From Paramecium sonneborni (lineage: Eukaryota > Ciliophora > Oligohymenophorea > Peniculida > Parameciidae), in assembly GCA_905182985.1 (NCBI GenBank), contig CAJJDN010000060.1:62001-126000 (forward strand): DNA of 64,000 nucleotides, given 5' to 3'. Within the stretch, counting starts at the first letter, position 1. Every line of letters begins with the position of its first letter. A program made the translations under genes and the position numbers. The notes beneath the pieces were generated by a model, which was not told the DNA's origin, did not search any database, and was given only the letters and a program-made list of their open reading frames with translations. Of this stretch, positions 30,230-43,624 are shown in pieces.

Positions 30230-31176
30230 TCATAAATATTTTTTATCGTCCTGTTCTAATCCCTTTTCATTCTATAATCTAAATACTTCCTTAACACTTG
30301 CTATATTATCTAATCCATTTAAATTTTATCTTTCAAAAATTTATTTACTTGTTTCTTACATAGCTTTAATGCTTGCTCTTAAATTATGATTTGCCCAAAT
30401 AGCTAAACTTACATCTATTTATTTGATATTATAAATTTTTACTTAATTTTCTAAATTCTTCAGTTGGTGTTGTATAATAATTAGTTGGTACAATTACAAC
30501 TGGTAATCGATTATTCCAACTCTTCAAAAATGATTCAATTTCTGTAAAATCACTTTTCTTACTATGTATTAATACTGCATCTACACCAGCATTTCTATAT
30601 GCTTCACATCTCTCTAATGCATTATCTAAACCCCATCCTGCTATAAATGATTCACATCTAGCCACTATCTAAAAATCTTAGTCTCTCTAAAAATCTTTAC
30701 AAGCCTAAAATAAGTCTTATCATCACCTTAATCTTATTTTAAAACTCCTTTACATTTGCCAATTCTTAAGCACCTTCTCCTAAACTATTTCTTTTAGGAA
30801 AGATCTTATCTTCAAAACAAACACCTCCAATCCCTCTCTCTTCTAATTTTCTTACTAATCTTCTAGCATTATTGTAATTCCCAAATCCAGTATCACCATC
30901 CATTAATATTGGAATTGTGGTTCTTTCAGCCATAAATTCTAACACTTCCAATAATTATGTCCATGAAGCTTCATTACAATCTCTCACTCCTAATTAGGCT
31001 GACATTGATAATCCAGATGCCCAGATCCCTTTAAAACCTGCTTCCTATACTATTAAAGCAGATAATCCATTATGGGCCTCCATTATAAACTCCAATTCTT
31101 TTGATTGTATTAATTTCTTTAATTTTGTTGTTCTTTTTGAAAACAATAATGAAGGCCTAACAAGAAATTTGAACAT
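30230..31176 (-). CDS. Phosphoenolpyruvate phosphomutase
   Basis: 298 residues after introns of 22 nt (30705-30726) and 28 nt (30415-30442). It belongs to the isocitrate lyase/PEP mutase superfamily. The signature [10 protein letters not shown] is the PEP mutase form, not the lyase form. Other blocks are [50 protein letters not shown] (catalytic Asp/metal region), [13 protein letters not shown] and [14 protein letters not shown]. The enzyme converts PEP to phosphonopyruvate, the first step towards C-P bonded compounds. Ciliates are known to make 2-aminoethylphosphonate for membrane lipids, so that pathway is the likely context. No decarboxylase or transaminase gene is adjacent. The N-terminal ~20 residues could be a weak targeting sequence. 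Confidence 0.92.
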
Positions 31177-31204
31177 TCAATTAAAAATTTATTTTATATA
31201 AATT

Positions 31205-31900
31205 TCATTTTATTTTCTTTTATTTTATTAATTTCTTACTTTATATTTTGATTTAATTCACCACACAATCATAATTATTCTAAGGCTTGAATTATTAATA
31301 TATTCCGATTTAATCAATGTCAAAGTTATCTTTCACATTTATTTTAAATAATAAATTATCTAGATCACTATAATGCTGAATCTATCTTGAAGATAAAGCT
31401 GAATAAGATCTTGAATTAGATCCTGAAATTGATTTCTTCTTATGTATATCTGGACTAATTGTACTTGCTATTGTATTAGTTTATTTCTAAGTCATCCTTC
31501 TAGGACCTGTGTAAGTATTATTTTATCCATCTCTTCTTTAAATATCATCAATACTTGATATACCTACTGAACTTATTGATTTAGCTGATGTATATGGTAA
31601 GTTTATCTAAGGTGTATTTAATTATGAATCTCTTTCTTCTGATACAACTGGTAATTATGTTGCACCACTAGGAATATAATTTGTAGAAGATCTAAATTAT
31701 GGCCTTATCATTGTTTAATATTCTTATTAAGGTTATCCCATTGTTTATTTATTATTGTATTCATGGTAAAAAGGATCATAAGAAAATGTTAATTTTGGTT
31801 AAGAATTACGATTGTTTGCAATCAAAAATTAATTTGTACCTAATGGACTCTATGCATATGTTTTTGATTAGAATGGTATCTTTTATTATTATTATTATTA

Positions 31901-31955
<55 letters not shown>

Positions 31956-34286
31956 TTTATTTGTTAACTCTTCTGACTTTGATATGTCTATCCACTTGAT
32001 GATTTAAATGTATTGCTATTTTATGTAAATTATTTGTGTTATAATTGGATATTTATAGCATCTCCAAAATATAAATCATCATTTTAAAATCCAGCTGTCG
32101 ATAATGTTTATTTAAGTCCTGAATGTCGATTTATTTCTTATTATTATTATTATTATAATTATTATTATTACAATTAATAATATTATAATTATTCTTCATT
32201 ATCTATATAATCATTATAAAAAGTATCCTTTAAAGTTTAACCTGAAACAACTTCTACACTCTTCTTAAATTAGATTAAATTCTTACTCTTGATGGATTTG
32301 TTAAATCTTTATAAGAAAGATGTCCTTAATAAATTTCTTCATTATCTTCATCATCATATTCATATTCTCCTCTTTCATAAACATCACACTCTGGTAATTA
32401 AATTCCATAATTCCATTTTAATCTTCTCCCACAACTTTTTACTAATTTATAATTGTATAAAGAGTTCGCTCTATGATCCCATTTTCTATCAAACTTTTTT
32501 CTCTTCTATGGTTTTGTGTATAAATGTCTACTTATAACTAAATTCTTATTCAAATTAATATGCACCTTATTGCATTAAGAACTTAAATGTTCAAATGATC
32601 CACAAACATAACAACTTTAAAGTAATAATTCAATTTTATTCATAAACAAAACTTCATTTTTTATTGAATGAAATATTTCTAAATCATTATTGATTTTTTT
32701 TATTGTTTAAATAAATTAAGAGTGATTTATTTATATTAAAATTGAATTTCCTTTACTTCTCATTGTCAAGTTATGTCCTTAATTCATTATTAAATTTTCT
32801 ATCCCAAAAGCCTAATTCATTGGCAAACTTTAAAGATAAATATTATTATCATATATTCCAATCTCACCTTATAATACAACATAAATCTATTCATTTTACT
32901 ATCCTTTTTCTACAATAATCTCATTTGATTTGCAAAATTTCAACACAGATTCAAATGCAATTTCATCAATTGATTGTTTAGAAAAATATTAAGTAAAAAA
33001 AGCAATTTCTTGCAATTTTTTACTCTTTATTATAAAAAATAATGGTTTTTATATATTTATTGGTAATTGCTACATTAAATTATTTACCTATTTTATTTAA
33101 TTTTTTAAGTTACTCTTTATAATTCATCAGAATGAATATTTTAATTCAATATATCCTTAGCCTCATCTATAAGTTTTTAATCTACCTTATTAAGTTTTAA
33201 AAAATCTACAAATAATTCCTATCTAATATTAAATCAAATATTTATACAGACTAGATGAAAAAGAGAATTTTACTAAAACTGAAATAAAAAGTATCTAAAA
33301 GTAAAACGAAAATATTTAAAAGGCTACACTGATGATTTAATTATTTTAGTTTTCCGTCTATGTATCAACTGCATTAAATGGTAACTTTCTATTTATTGTG
33401 AATATTATACACAATTATTAATTGTCCAAATGAGGGAATCTAAATATGTACAATCATTATAATTAATCAATAGCCATAAATTTGCAAAATAATTTATATA
33501 GATTAAAAGTAATAAAGCAAGAGTACATTTATTCCATTAAAATTAATATAAAAGTCCATTTAAGGATAAAATCAATAAAATTAATTTCCAAGTTAAATTG
33601 AGATCAAAATTTAATAATATGGTGGTTCCAATGTAAATGAAATTACAAAACATATTTAATTTTACCAATTTTATTTTTAATAACTAATCAATTTATTCAA
33701 TTATCAAAAATATAATTATAAAGCCTTAAATCCATTAATCAATATAAAGAGTTCCAGCTTAAATTGGAACCGTTAAAAGTGACAATAATCTAATGTAATG
33801 GAAAGATTGTCTCATGTATGATATATACTAAGATTACAATCTAACTTCATCTTAAAGATAGTTTTCTTTAAAGTTAGCATATTTATAGCTAAGTTGATCC
33901 CAAATATTAGCGTTTCTTTTTAACTTCACAAGAAATGTTCTAAGTATTTATTGTAAATCAGTATTTTTGGGTAATCCACTTAGCTCTTTCCATTTCAGTT
34001 GATAATGTTATTTTGTAGTAGCAGTGTACTAATTAATACTAAGATTATGATCACTCTAATCTCTTTGCCTATTATTAATATTTGAAAATTAAGATAGTCT
34101 TGATTTTTTTCGACTATAGATTGTTGGATCCTTGACTTCTCCACTATCACTTAACCTTTTTCTGGATAAGTCTGAGAATTAAATTCTGAAATTTCTCATT
34201 CCCTCTTCATTCATCACTGGTGAACTATGACTTTGACTTAAATCACCCTAATTTGTTCGAGATTTTCTTAATAAACTTTAAGACAT
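31205..34286 (-). CDS. Cyclic-nucleotide-binding membrane protein, channel-like, with Cys knuckle and poly-Gln
   Basis: 999 residues after introns of 33, 26 and 23 nt. The N-terminal ~170 residues are Ser/Arg-rich and cytosolic. Residues ~180-350 hold several hydrophobic segments, ending in a channel-like block DSLIWTINNCVQYSQQ where CNG/HCN channels have the pore and selectivity filter; the GYGD-type filter is absent. A linker leads to a cyclic-nucleotide-binding domain (KFCKSNEIIVEKGQQNEQIY, VVLQGEIGIYDNN, SLPMNQAFGIENLI). Next come a CYVCGSFEHLSSQC knuckle, an acidic stretch, and a Ser/Gln-rich tail with poly-Gln coded by TAA repeats. It is probably a degenerate CNG-type channel subunit. 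The number of membrane spans is uncertain. Confidence 0.7.
31880..31955 (-). repeat. TAA/TTA triplet run coding poly-Gln
   Basis: About 25 ATT/TTA triplets on the plus strand, interrupted once, read as TAA (Gln) codons on the minus strand in the C-terminal tail of the cyclic-nucleotide-binding protein. A shorter similar run lies at about 32138-32169 in the same gene. Confidence 0.8.
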
Positions 34287-34355
34287 TTATTATATAAATA
34301 ATTTAGAAGTGAATTTAACTGCTTTCGATACATAATATTTAAAAATAAATTAATT

Positions 34356-35837
34356 TCAGGCTTTGTTTTTAAAAAAGATTCTTTATTCCTCTAAATCTGC
34401 AATGTCATTGATTTACTGTAATATAAAACTGCTGTCAACTCTTGGATGCTTAGATTGCATATAACTGAGTAGTTTATCCGCTTTCTTATTTTATAAATCT
34501 TAAAAAATACATTAAATTTGATCTATGATCTTAAAAACATATATTCAGGTTCTCCAATCCATTAATCACATATTTATTTTTTATTGTTCAATAAAATTTA
34601 AAAAACAGTATCTAATTGTTTTTAATAAGGAATAGAAAATTTTGGAAATTCACTATTGGAAATTGGTTATGTTTTCTTGTGAAAACTAATGGGCTTTATT
34701 ATGCCTTAAAAATATTTATTTGTATATGTTTTTGACAACAATTGTTATTGTAAATAAATGTCTTCTTTTCTTTTGATTTCAGATTTAATATTGTCTGATT
34801 CTGGAAACCTGTCTGTAGATATCTTTTTTTAATTTTAATTTTATTGAAAAATCTCTGGTAATTTTGTATTTTTGAAATTTTTTTTAATAACTACATCTTT
34901 TTGTATTTGTCTTGGAGAATGTAAATCAAATTCATTAAATGAATACTAAACTGGATTGGAAATAGCTGTTTCTGAGCTATTGATCCAATACATTAAATGC
35001 CTCCTTTAATCTAAAGAGAATTCATAATATGGTCTAGTTAGAGCATCCTTAACTTCTTTCATTCTTAAAATTTAGAGAATATTAGGTCTCTGATTTTCTC
35101 TAATAGTTAAACAAACATTGATTAGTTTGATTAATCCTTGAGAATATACATCAGGTATATTAATTTGAAATCTACCTCTCCTCAATTGTTCTTTGACTTA
35201 ATTTTCTAGAGTTGTTGTAGGGAATAACAATTTTTAAGAAACCATAAAATAGAGTATATGTCCAATTTACCAAATGTGAGACTTTTAAGTATAATGCCCA
35301 TCAAAAAAGTATTCATAAGGTAAATAAATAGCAGGACAAGGCAATTAACAAAGAGTTTGTCTTGAAGACTTATGAAAATCTGTAATACGAATTTAATAAC
35401 CTTCTGTTCTGCCTAATAACAATATATTCTCAGGAATCAAAACTCTATGATGGATTCCAAGTTCATTTAATTACAAGAGAGCATATGCCATTTATAAGAA
35501 TAGAGACCAAATTATGCTTTCCTACATTTTATAACCGATGTGCTACAAAGTAAATGTTTTTAGATCACCTTAATCACAATATTCTTATATTATAACTAAT
35601 TATTATTCTTCATTTTCCAGATATTCAATCACTTACAATACAAATTAATTCTTTATTTATGCTAACATTTTTATTGCATTCAATCCTCACAATCATTAAT
35701 AAAACCATACCTTCATTTTTATTTTATATATAAGTTTTTTATATATATGTCTGGTTATCTTATAATGATCTTACTTTCTCTATTCTTACTCGTTGACTTG
35801 AATAAATTTCTTGAAGTATTTCGTAATTTAATTACAT
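34356..35837 (-). CDS. NEK-like pseudokinase
   Basis: 476 residues after introns of 25 and 26 nt. The kinase fold is clear: a NEK-like start (VRSLQDNQTYIQKTYI, with Lys at the beta-3 position), LVIIQEYCDQGDLKTF (hinge), a catalytic-loop equivalent GIHHRVLIPENILLL, RITDFHKSSR, a P+1 region ending CPAIYLPYEYFF, and IWQIGHILYFMV. The catalytic-loop HRDLKxEN reads HRVLIPEN, so the base Asp is Val (35441-35443) and the Lys is Ile. DFG reads DFH (35372-35374). Catalysis is therefore not expected. The tail is Lys/Gln-rich with a final helical NKKADKLLSYMQSKHPRVD-like segment. Role probably as scaffold or regulator; this is inference. Confidence 0.8.
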
Positions 35838-36299
35838 TTTTATTATATTTTTATTAATATTCCATAAGGACAACTTTGTAACATACAACAAATTAATGAT
35901 AACCTTTTAAAAAACCCTTAATACTTATTTCATTTTTATGATTTTTCATATTTTCGAATTTCAGTAAAAAAATTTAAAACTTTTAATAATTATAAGTAAA
36001 GGTGGAAATAAATATAATCTAAAACTTTTAATATTTCATCTTCAAAAACAAAAAAGATATACAATTCTTAAAATTTAATAATTCTAATCAAAATGATTTG
36101 AATGAGATTGAGAACAATAAATAATTGAATAAGTAGTTTTAGTAAATAAAATCATTATTTTCTTAATATTAGAATATATTGCTATTCTTTGGGATGAATA
36201 TAAAAAATCTATTTCATCATGTAATCAATTAGAAGTTTTGAAAATAACTATCTTATAATCTTATGTTTAAGTGTAAGATATTTAATTTTGTTTTATACA
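35838..36299. other. Intergenic or weakly coding region
   Basis: 462 bp between the pseudokinase start and a plus-strand frame opening at 36300. Very AT-rich. Short plus-strand frames exist here but none joins convincingly to the next block. Confidence 0.35.
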
Positions 36300-36840
36300 A
36301 TGATTTTAAATAAAGCTTTAATAGATTCAAGTGCTTATCTATTAAATAATCAATAGTATAAAAATTTAATTAAAATCTAATTACCTATCATAAAACATCA
36401 AAGGATCTAGATCAGTTTTAATTTGAAGTGAGATTATTGTTTAAGATAAATGCAATAATAAATTCCATCTTTATTTTAATTATTTGCTTATTGTTATTAG
36501 GCTTGAGATGTTTGTAGGAAGTTTAAGAAATTTTATAAAGAATATGAAAATAAGAATAAAACAGATGAATAGGAATGGAAAGACAAGGATTGTATAAATC
36601 TAAATAATTCTACTATAAAATAGATACAAGGAATAATTTCCATATTTGTTCATTATAGAATTTTAACTCAATGATACAATTTTTGTAGATAGTATAATAG
36701 AAGTTTGTTATAAAATAACAGTTCATATTTTGATAAAGCTGAATAAAATTGTAAGCTTTTCAAAGTAGCTAATATTTAGAAAAATTATTCGATAATAGAT
36801 TATGATTGAATTCTACCATAATTTTCTTATGTTGGCGCCA
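36300..36840 (+). pseudogene. Coding-like region with in-frame TGAs (decayed gene or unresolved introns)
   Basis: From the ATG at 36300 one frame stays protein-like to about 36840: MILNKALIDSSAYLLNNQ, then RQMQQQIPSLFQLFAYCYQA, DVCRKFKKFYKEYENKN and SSYFDKAEQNCKLFKV. It is broken by TGA at about 36430, 36510 and 36670. Candidate introns of 18, 15 and 45 nt would keep the frame, but the two short ones lack normal ends. Replacing TGA by Trp or Gln would give a smooth protein, as expected of single-base decay. I favour a pseudogene or a locus with sequence errors. No family recognised. Confidence 0.4.
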
Positions 36841-36888
36841 CTATTGTTATAATAATAATATAATTATAACAAATGATTATTAAATAAT

Positions 36889-37774
36889 ATGTAAAATATT
36901 AAAAAGGTACTTAATTTGTAAATCATAGAGTAAATATCGATTGAAAGATGTGATTGAAGGGAAAACAAACAATGATGAAAAATCTGCTTAAAAATTTGTT
37001 TAACTTTCTCATATTAAAAAAAATGTAGGAGAATTTAATGAATTGAAATCAACACTTCAAGATCGCAAAGTTACTTTTGCTAAATTTGCATTTAGACAAT
37101 AAGAATTAATTGATGATAAAAAACTTGGTCCAGTTTTAAGAGGAATATGTACAAGAACACGAATAGGATCAATGTAAATAACTGAGTTAATTCCAAAATT
37201 TGATCTTTATAAATATCTCAAATAAGCTCAGTAATTATATTATCTTAAAAAAGTTTAGAACCTTCAAAAAGAGTTTTAAGAAGGTATGCTCATTGGGAAT
37301 GGGATTAAGAATAAGAAGAAAAAAAGGAAGTTCCTCCTTCTTATAAGTTTACATCAAAAATAGAGTTTGAATATAAGAAGAAATTGGAAATAAAAGATGC
37401 TGAAAAGAAATTAAGAAAAGATATTATAAAGAAATGGGCATCAAGTCTGCCTGATGTTGCAGGATTAACTACTTTTGGAAAGTAATTTACAATGCAATCC
37501 TCTCCTTTAAGAAGTACAAAAACTACTTTATCTAAAACACATACTTATTTCACACATAATCCAAGGAGTGAATCTGTTTAATTTGTTTCAAGTCTAATTC
37601 ATGAATTAGATGAAATAAAGTAAGACAACTTAAAAATTAGAAAGTAGTATTTTAGATTAATTTTAGAAAATTAAAAGGAACTTAATAAATATTATAAAAA
37701 ATAATTGAAAAATAATAATAATAAAAGGTAGCTAATATGGAAATTAATGGAGAATGATTGCTTTTATATATTGA
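36889..37774 (+). CDS. Uncharacterised protein
   Basis: 270 residues if three introns (22 nt at 36907-36928, then 26 and 25 nt) are removed. The N-terminal half has a compact block, KVTFAKFAFRQQELIDDKKL then GPVLRGICTRTRIGSMQITE, followed by a coiled coil (LKKVQNLQKEFQEEQEEKKE) and a segment KWASSLPDVAGLTTFGKQF. The C-terminus is helical and basic. I do not recognise a family. The last exon is uncertain: without the final intron the frame would run further and overlap a TA repeat. The next gene, DHX15, follows on the same strand. Confidence 0.6.
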
Positions 37775-37780
37775 TAAATT

Positions 37781-37802
37781 TATATATATATATATATATA
37801 AT
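37781..37802. repeat. TA dinucleotide run
   Basis: About eleven TA units in the spacer upstream of the DHX15-like helicase gene. Confidence 0.8.
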
Positions 37803-37974
37803 ATTTTTGTGTTAATTATGGGGGATCAGTTTATTAGAAAGGTAAATGACAAATATTATTAAAATAAGAAACAATTAGTAGTCTTTCATTGAAGAAATGA
37901 AAAAAGGATGTATAAAATTAATAGCTTTGTGATAATAATATAGATGTGTATAAATTATTAAATTTTATTAAATA

Positions 37975-40333
<2,359 letters not shown>

Positions 40334-40501
40334 ATTAAATATCCAATTTTCATGTTGTATTTAAGAATTATATTTATCATTTTTATTTATTTAATATGTT
40401 AAATTAACAATTCCATTGCCTGCCATTATTTATTTTATAAAATTATCTCATATATGTTATTTATTTTTGCGCATAATAACCATATATCCTATGATCTAAT
40501 T
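40334..40501. other. Intergenic region after DHX15
   Basis: AT-rich spacer between the DHX15 stop and the minus-strand coding-like fragment. Nothing recognised. Confidence 0.4.
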
Positions 40502-40745
40502 TCAAATCCACTCTTTTAGTTAAAATTTGTTTTTAAATGAGTATTTTTTCATTCCTTACAAATTCTTACATTTTCTACCCAATCTAAAAGCATCTTCATA
40601 ATTTTAAGACTTATCTCCATTTAATTTAAATACAGTATATTGGCAACTATCAATTTAAGAACTCTGCTGTTTATCTGCTATCTTTTATTCAGATACTTAT
40701 ATATAATAAATGGTAGAAGTAATCTAATTTCAATTCTATTTTTAT
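40502..40745 (-). pseudogene. Coding-like fragment without a clear start
   Basis: A minus-strand frame ending in TGA at 40502 reads as an ordinary polar protein: VSEQKIADKQQSSQIDSCQY, then FKLNGDKSQNYEDAFRLGRK. A TGA lies upstream near 40745, and no acceptable donor site is nearby to splice in an upstream exon with an ATG. It may be a gene remnant or the last exon of a gene I could not assemble. Confidence 0.35.
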
Positions 40746-40924
40746 ATTATATTAATCAAAATTTGAAGTTATAGGCTTTATGCAGAAGATATATTGAAGA
40801 TGGGAATTCTACTTTTAGAAAAATCATTTTACAATTTTATTATTTATTTCAATTAAATATTTTAGATATATTATATTAGTAAGAATATTTAAGAAATCTG
40901 AATTTAACACTAAATTCTGATTGT

Positions 40925-41932
40925 TCATAATTATTTTACTTCATATATCATGTATTTATTATTTAAATTACTTTTTAAGACTAAATATTTTGCATCATTT
41001 GATAAAATACCAAATATCACATTTGTTTAACAATTTAATTAGCCACAAATCTTCAATTAACCATTTTTCTAAATTTAAATTACATAAATATGGGTTTTAT
41101 GTCTAATAATCATAATATTTTCTTATTCTTAATATTAGATAGGAAATGAAAATACATCATTAAAAGATTAGTTTTTTATGAGTTATACTTTTCCATTAGG
41201 AATTTCTTAGAATACTCCATCTTTTTATTCAAATGTATAAATACAATCTGTACTTTCCTAACCTCCATCAACCCAAATAAATTAATTATTATTCATAAAA
41301 TGAACTTTACATCCAAAATCAATGTTTGATTATTTAACAATATATTAAAATTCCCACAATTTGTTCTCTCCTAATCCCCAAACAACTATTGTTTAATCTT
41401 TAGAACATGAAATAAATTGAGTTTCAGATTTATTTAAACTCAGACTATATACTGTATTATTATGTTTATCTAAAGTTTAAATCAATTTTAATTCATTATC
41501 TTTGTTCTCAAAATCAATATTCCATATATTTATTTAACCATAAAAGGTTCCAGATATTAATTAATTTTCATTCTGATTTAAGAGTAAGCAATAAACATAA
41601 CCTATATGTTCAAACTCTTTACTACTTATCCATTTATTTACAGTTATCTATTTCCAACACCTTACAGAATTATCATTTGAGCCAGAAATAAAATTATTAT
41701 TCTTTTTACTGAATAACAAACAATTCACATCTTTTGAGTGTTCTGTAACTCTTTAATTTAATTCCATTTTACCATTCTTAAAATTCCATATCAATATTTC
41801 ATTTTCGTTGTTTGTTATGAGAAGTGAATTATCTTTATTAAATGATAATGAATAACAAAAATCTCTTTATTCAATAGTATCATCTATTAAATTCAAACTT
41901 ATTGATTATTCTAAATTATATTGTTAATACAT
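40925..41932 (-). CDS. WD40-repeat protein (tandem copy 1)
   Basis: 335 residues, intron-free, start at the ATG at 41932. Typical WD-repeat blades are visible: FCYSLSFNKDNSLLITNN then NEILIWNF, HSKDVNCLLF then NNFISGSNDNSVRCW, HIGYVYCLLLNQNENQLISG then GQINIWN, and HNNTVYSLSLNKSETQFISC followed by DQTIVVWGL. The last third is diverged. Five or six blades are likely. It lies next to a similar-sized WD-type gene in the same orientation, which suggests tandem duplication. WD40 proteins are scaffolds; the partner is unknown. Confidence 0.82.
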
Positions 41933-42109
41933 AAATAATTTAATAAAATGAGAATTAAAAATTGAAAATTTGAGACAAATATTTTCAACAATCTTTTTTA
42001 TTATTTTTATTCAAATAATACAGAATTTGATATTAAGAATTGTCAGAAATAAAATAAACTATTCATTTTATACAAAAAAAAATGAATAATAAATAATAGT
42101 ATTAATAAT

Positions 42110-43111
42110 TCAACCTTCTGATAATCTAGACACTGTCAAAAATTTTTAATTCTCTTATGCTATTACTATATATTTACCATCCTCTGTAGATCTAAAAATG
42201 AAACTTGAATCGCTTAAAGTCATGATTTTTTAGAATTCAAAACTTTTTTCACTTTAAATCAATAATAAATTGATACAATTATCCTTTTTATATATCAAAA
42301 ATTATCTTTATTTAATCATTTATAAATTAAATCGATGCGGAAATTTAAGTTTATTGCACTATTAATCTTATATTTCTGGAGTAATTTATTCAAAATATTA
42401 ATTTTCTAAATTTAGATTATAAAAATTAAAATTTTCCCCTTTTAAGAGTTATAATATAAAGATAGAGTCTTTAATAAAGCATAATTATAAAGCTTAGCTT
42501 TCCCTAGAATGCAGTATTTGATAAAGAAACCATGTATTTGTAAGATGATTTTTTTTGCAAATAAATATTTTATTTTCTAATTCAGATAAACAAATTAAAT
42601 AATTTTCTGATTCATTAAGACTTAAGCTAATTATAACTCCATAATAACAAATTTAAAATTTTTAATGAAATATCCATTAGTTTTAACTTTTTATCCAAAA
42701 TCTAATAGCTCTATCATTACTTCCAGCTATTAATAAAGAATCATTCTTATTAATTAATAAGCAATTAGGTTAAGGTCCATCAATATATTATAAAAAATAT
42801 CCTCTATTATTATCTATTAAAGAGAAGAATAAAATCTTTTTTGTTACAATGATAATTTGATTCGATTTTTTTGTTAACAATATGTGTAAAGATTTAGTTT
42901 TTGAACCATATAATTCTTAAATAAATTTTAAAGCACCAAATTTAAATTAAAATTTTAAGAATCTTCCATCTGTTTTTCCTAAAACTAAAATTGATGATCT
43001 CTCATTAAATTCCATAATTTTAACATAATTATTTTAATATAAAGTTATCTCAATATTACTTTGATATTCTAAATAAAAGTTTCTTTTTTGTTGTTAATTA
43101 TTCTCTATCAT
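42110..43111 (-). CDS. WD40-like protein (tandem copy 2, diverged)
   Basis: 333 residues, intron-free. Blades are weaker than in the neighbour but present: NCLLINKNDSLLIAGSNDRA followed by IRFWIKS, and GVIISLSLNESENYLIC followed by NKIFICKKN. Size, orientation and position suggest an older duplicate of the gene at 40925. The C-terminal third (QQCNKLKFPHRFNLQMIKQR onwards) shows no clear repeat. Confidence 0.7.
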
Positions 43112-43335
43112 ATATATAATGGTAATTATAAAAATATAAATATAAAAGAAAATATTATTATAATAGCGATCGAGAGGATTAATTTAATTTTGATTTAATT
43201 TATAAATAGTTAGTTTTAAATGAATAACACTTATCTATATTGATTAGATAAGAGAATAATTTAAATAAGAATTAGTATATGGGAATATTTTGTTTAATGT
43301 TAAATTAGTTTGATTATAATAATAGGATGTGAAAT

Positions 43336-43554
43336 ATGGATTAATAAATTAAACAAAAGTAAGTTGAAGAATTTTAGACTGAAGATATAAAATATTAAAT
43401 GAGTTCAAAAAAAGTGGAAAATAAGAAGTATTATTTGTTTGAATACAAAAAAGAACTAAATAAAGATTAGATTGATAAAGTTAGTTAATTTTTATAATAA
43501 TTAGAGATAGGATAAAAAGGAGAAGAAGGAATAGAAAGAGTAATAAATATTTGA
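43336..43554 (+). CDS. Small charged protein, 72 residues
   Basis: A short frame: MDQQIKQKQVEEFQTEDIKY, then KKYYLFEYKKELNKDQIDKV and QLEIGQKGEEGIERVINI before TGA. Composition and codon pattern look coding. An upstream exon cannot be excluded. No family recognised. It is convergent with the gene that starts at 44472. Confidence 0.45.
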
Positions 43555-43624
43555 AAAAGGATAGAGAATGTGAATAAAAATAATAAATTTGAGATAAAGA
43601 AATGATTTAATTGAAGAAATGACA

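Noticed and set aside
31883..31955. ATT triplet run as a regulatory or telomere-like repeat.
   Set aside because: It lies inside a coding frame as poly-Gln and does not resemble ciliate telomere repeats.
31699..32007. Plus-strand protein rich in Ile (ATT repeats).
   Set aside because: It is the antisense of the TAA-coded poly-Gln tail of the cyclic-nucleotide-binding gene.
36300..36840. TGA read as tryptophan or selenocysteine.
   Set aside because: Most recognised genes in the window end cleanly at TGA and use TGG for Trp; no selenocysteine insertion element or selenoprotein motif was seen.
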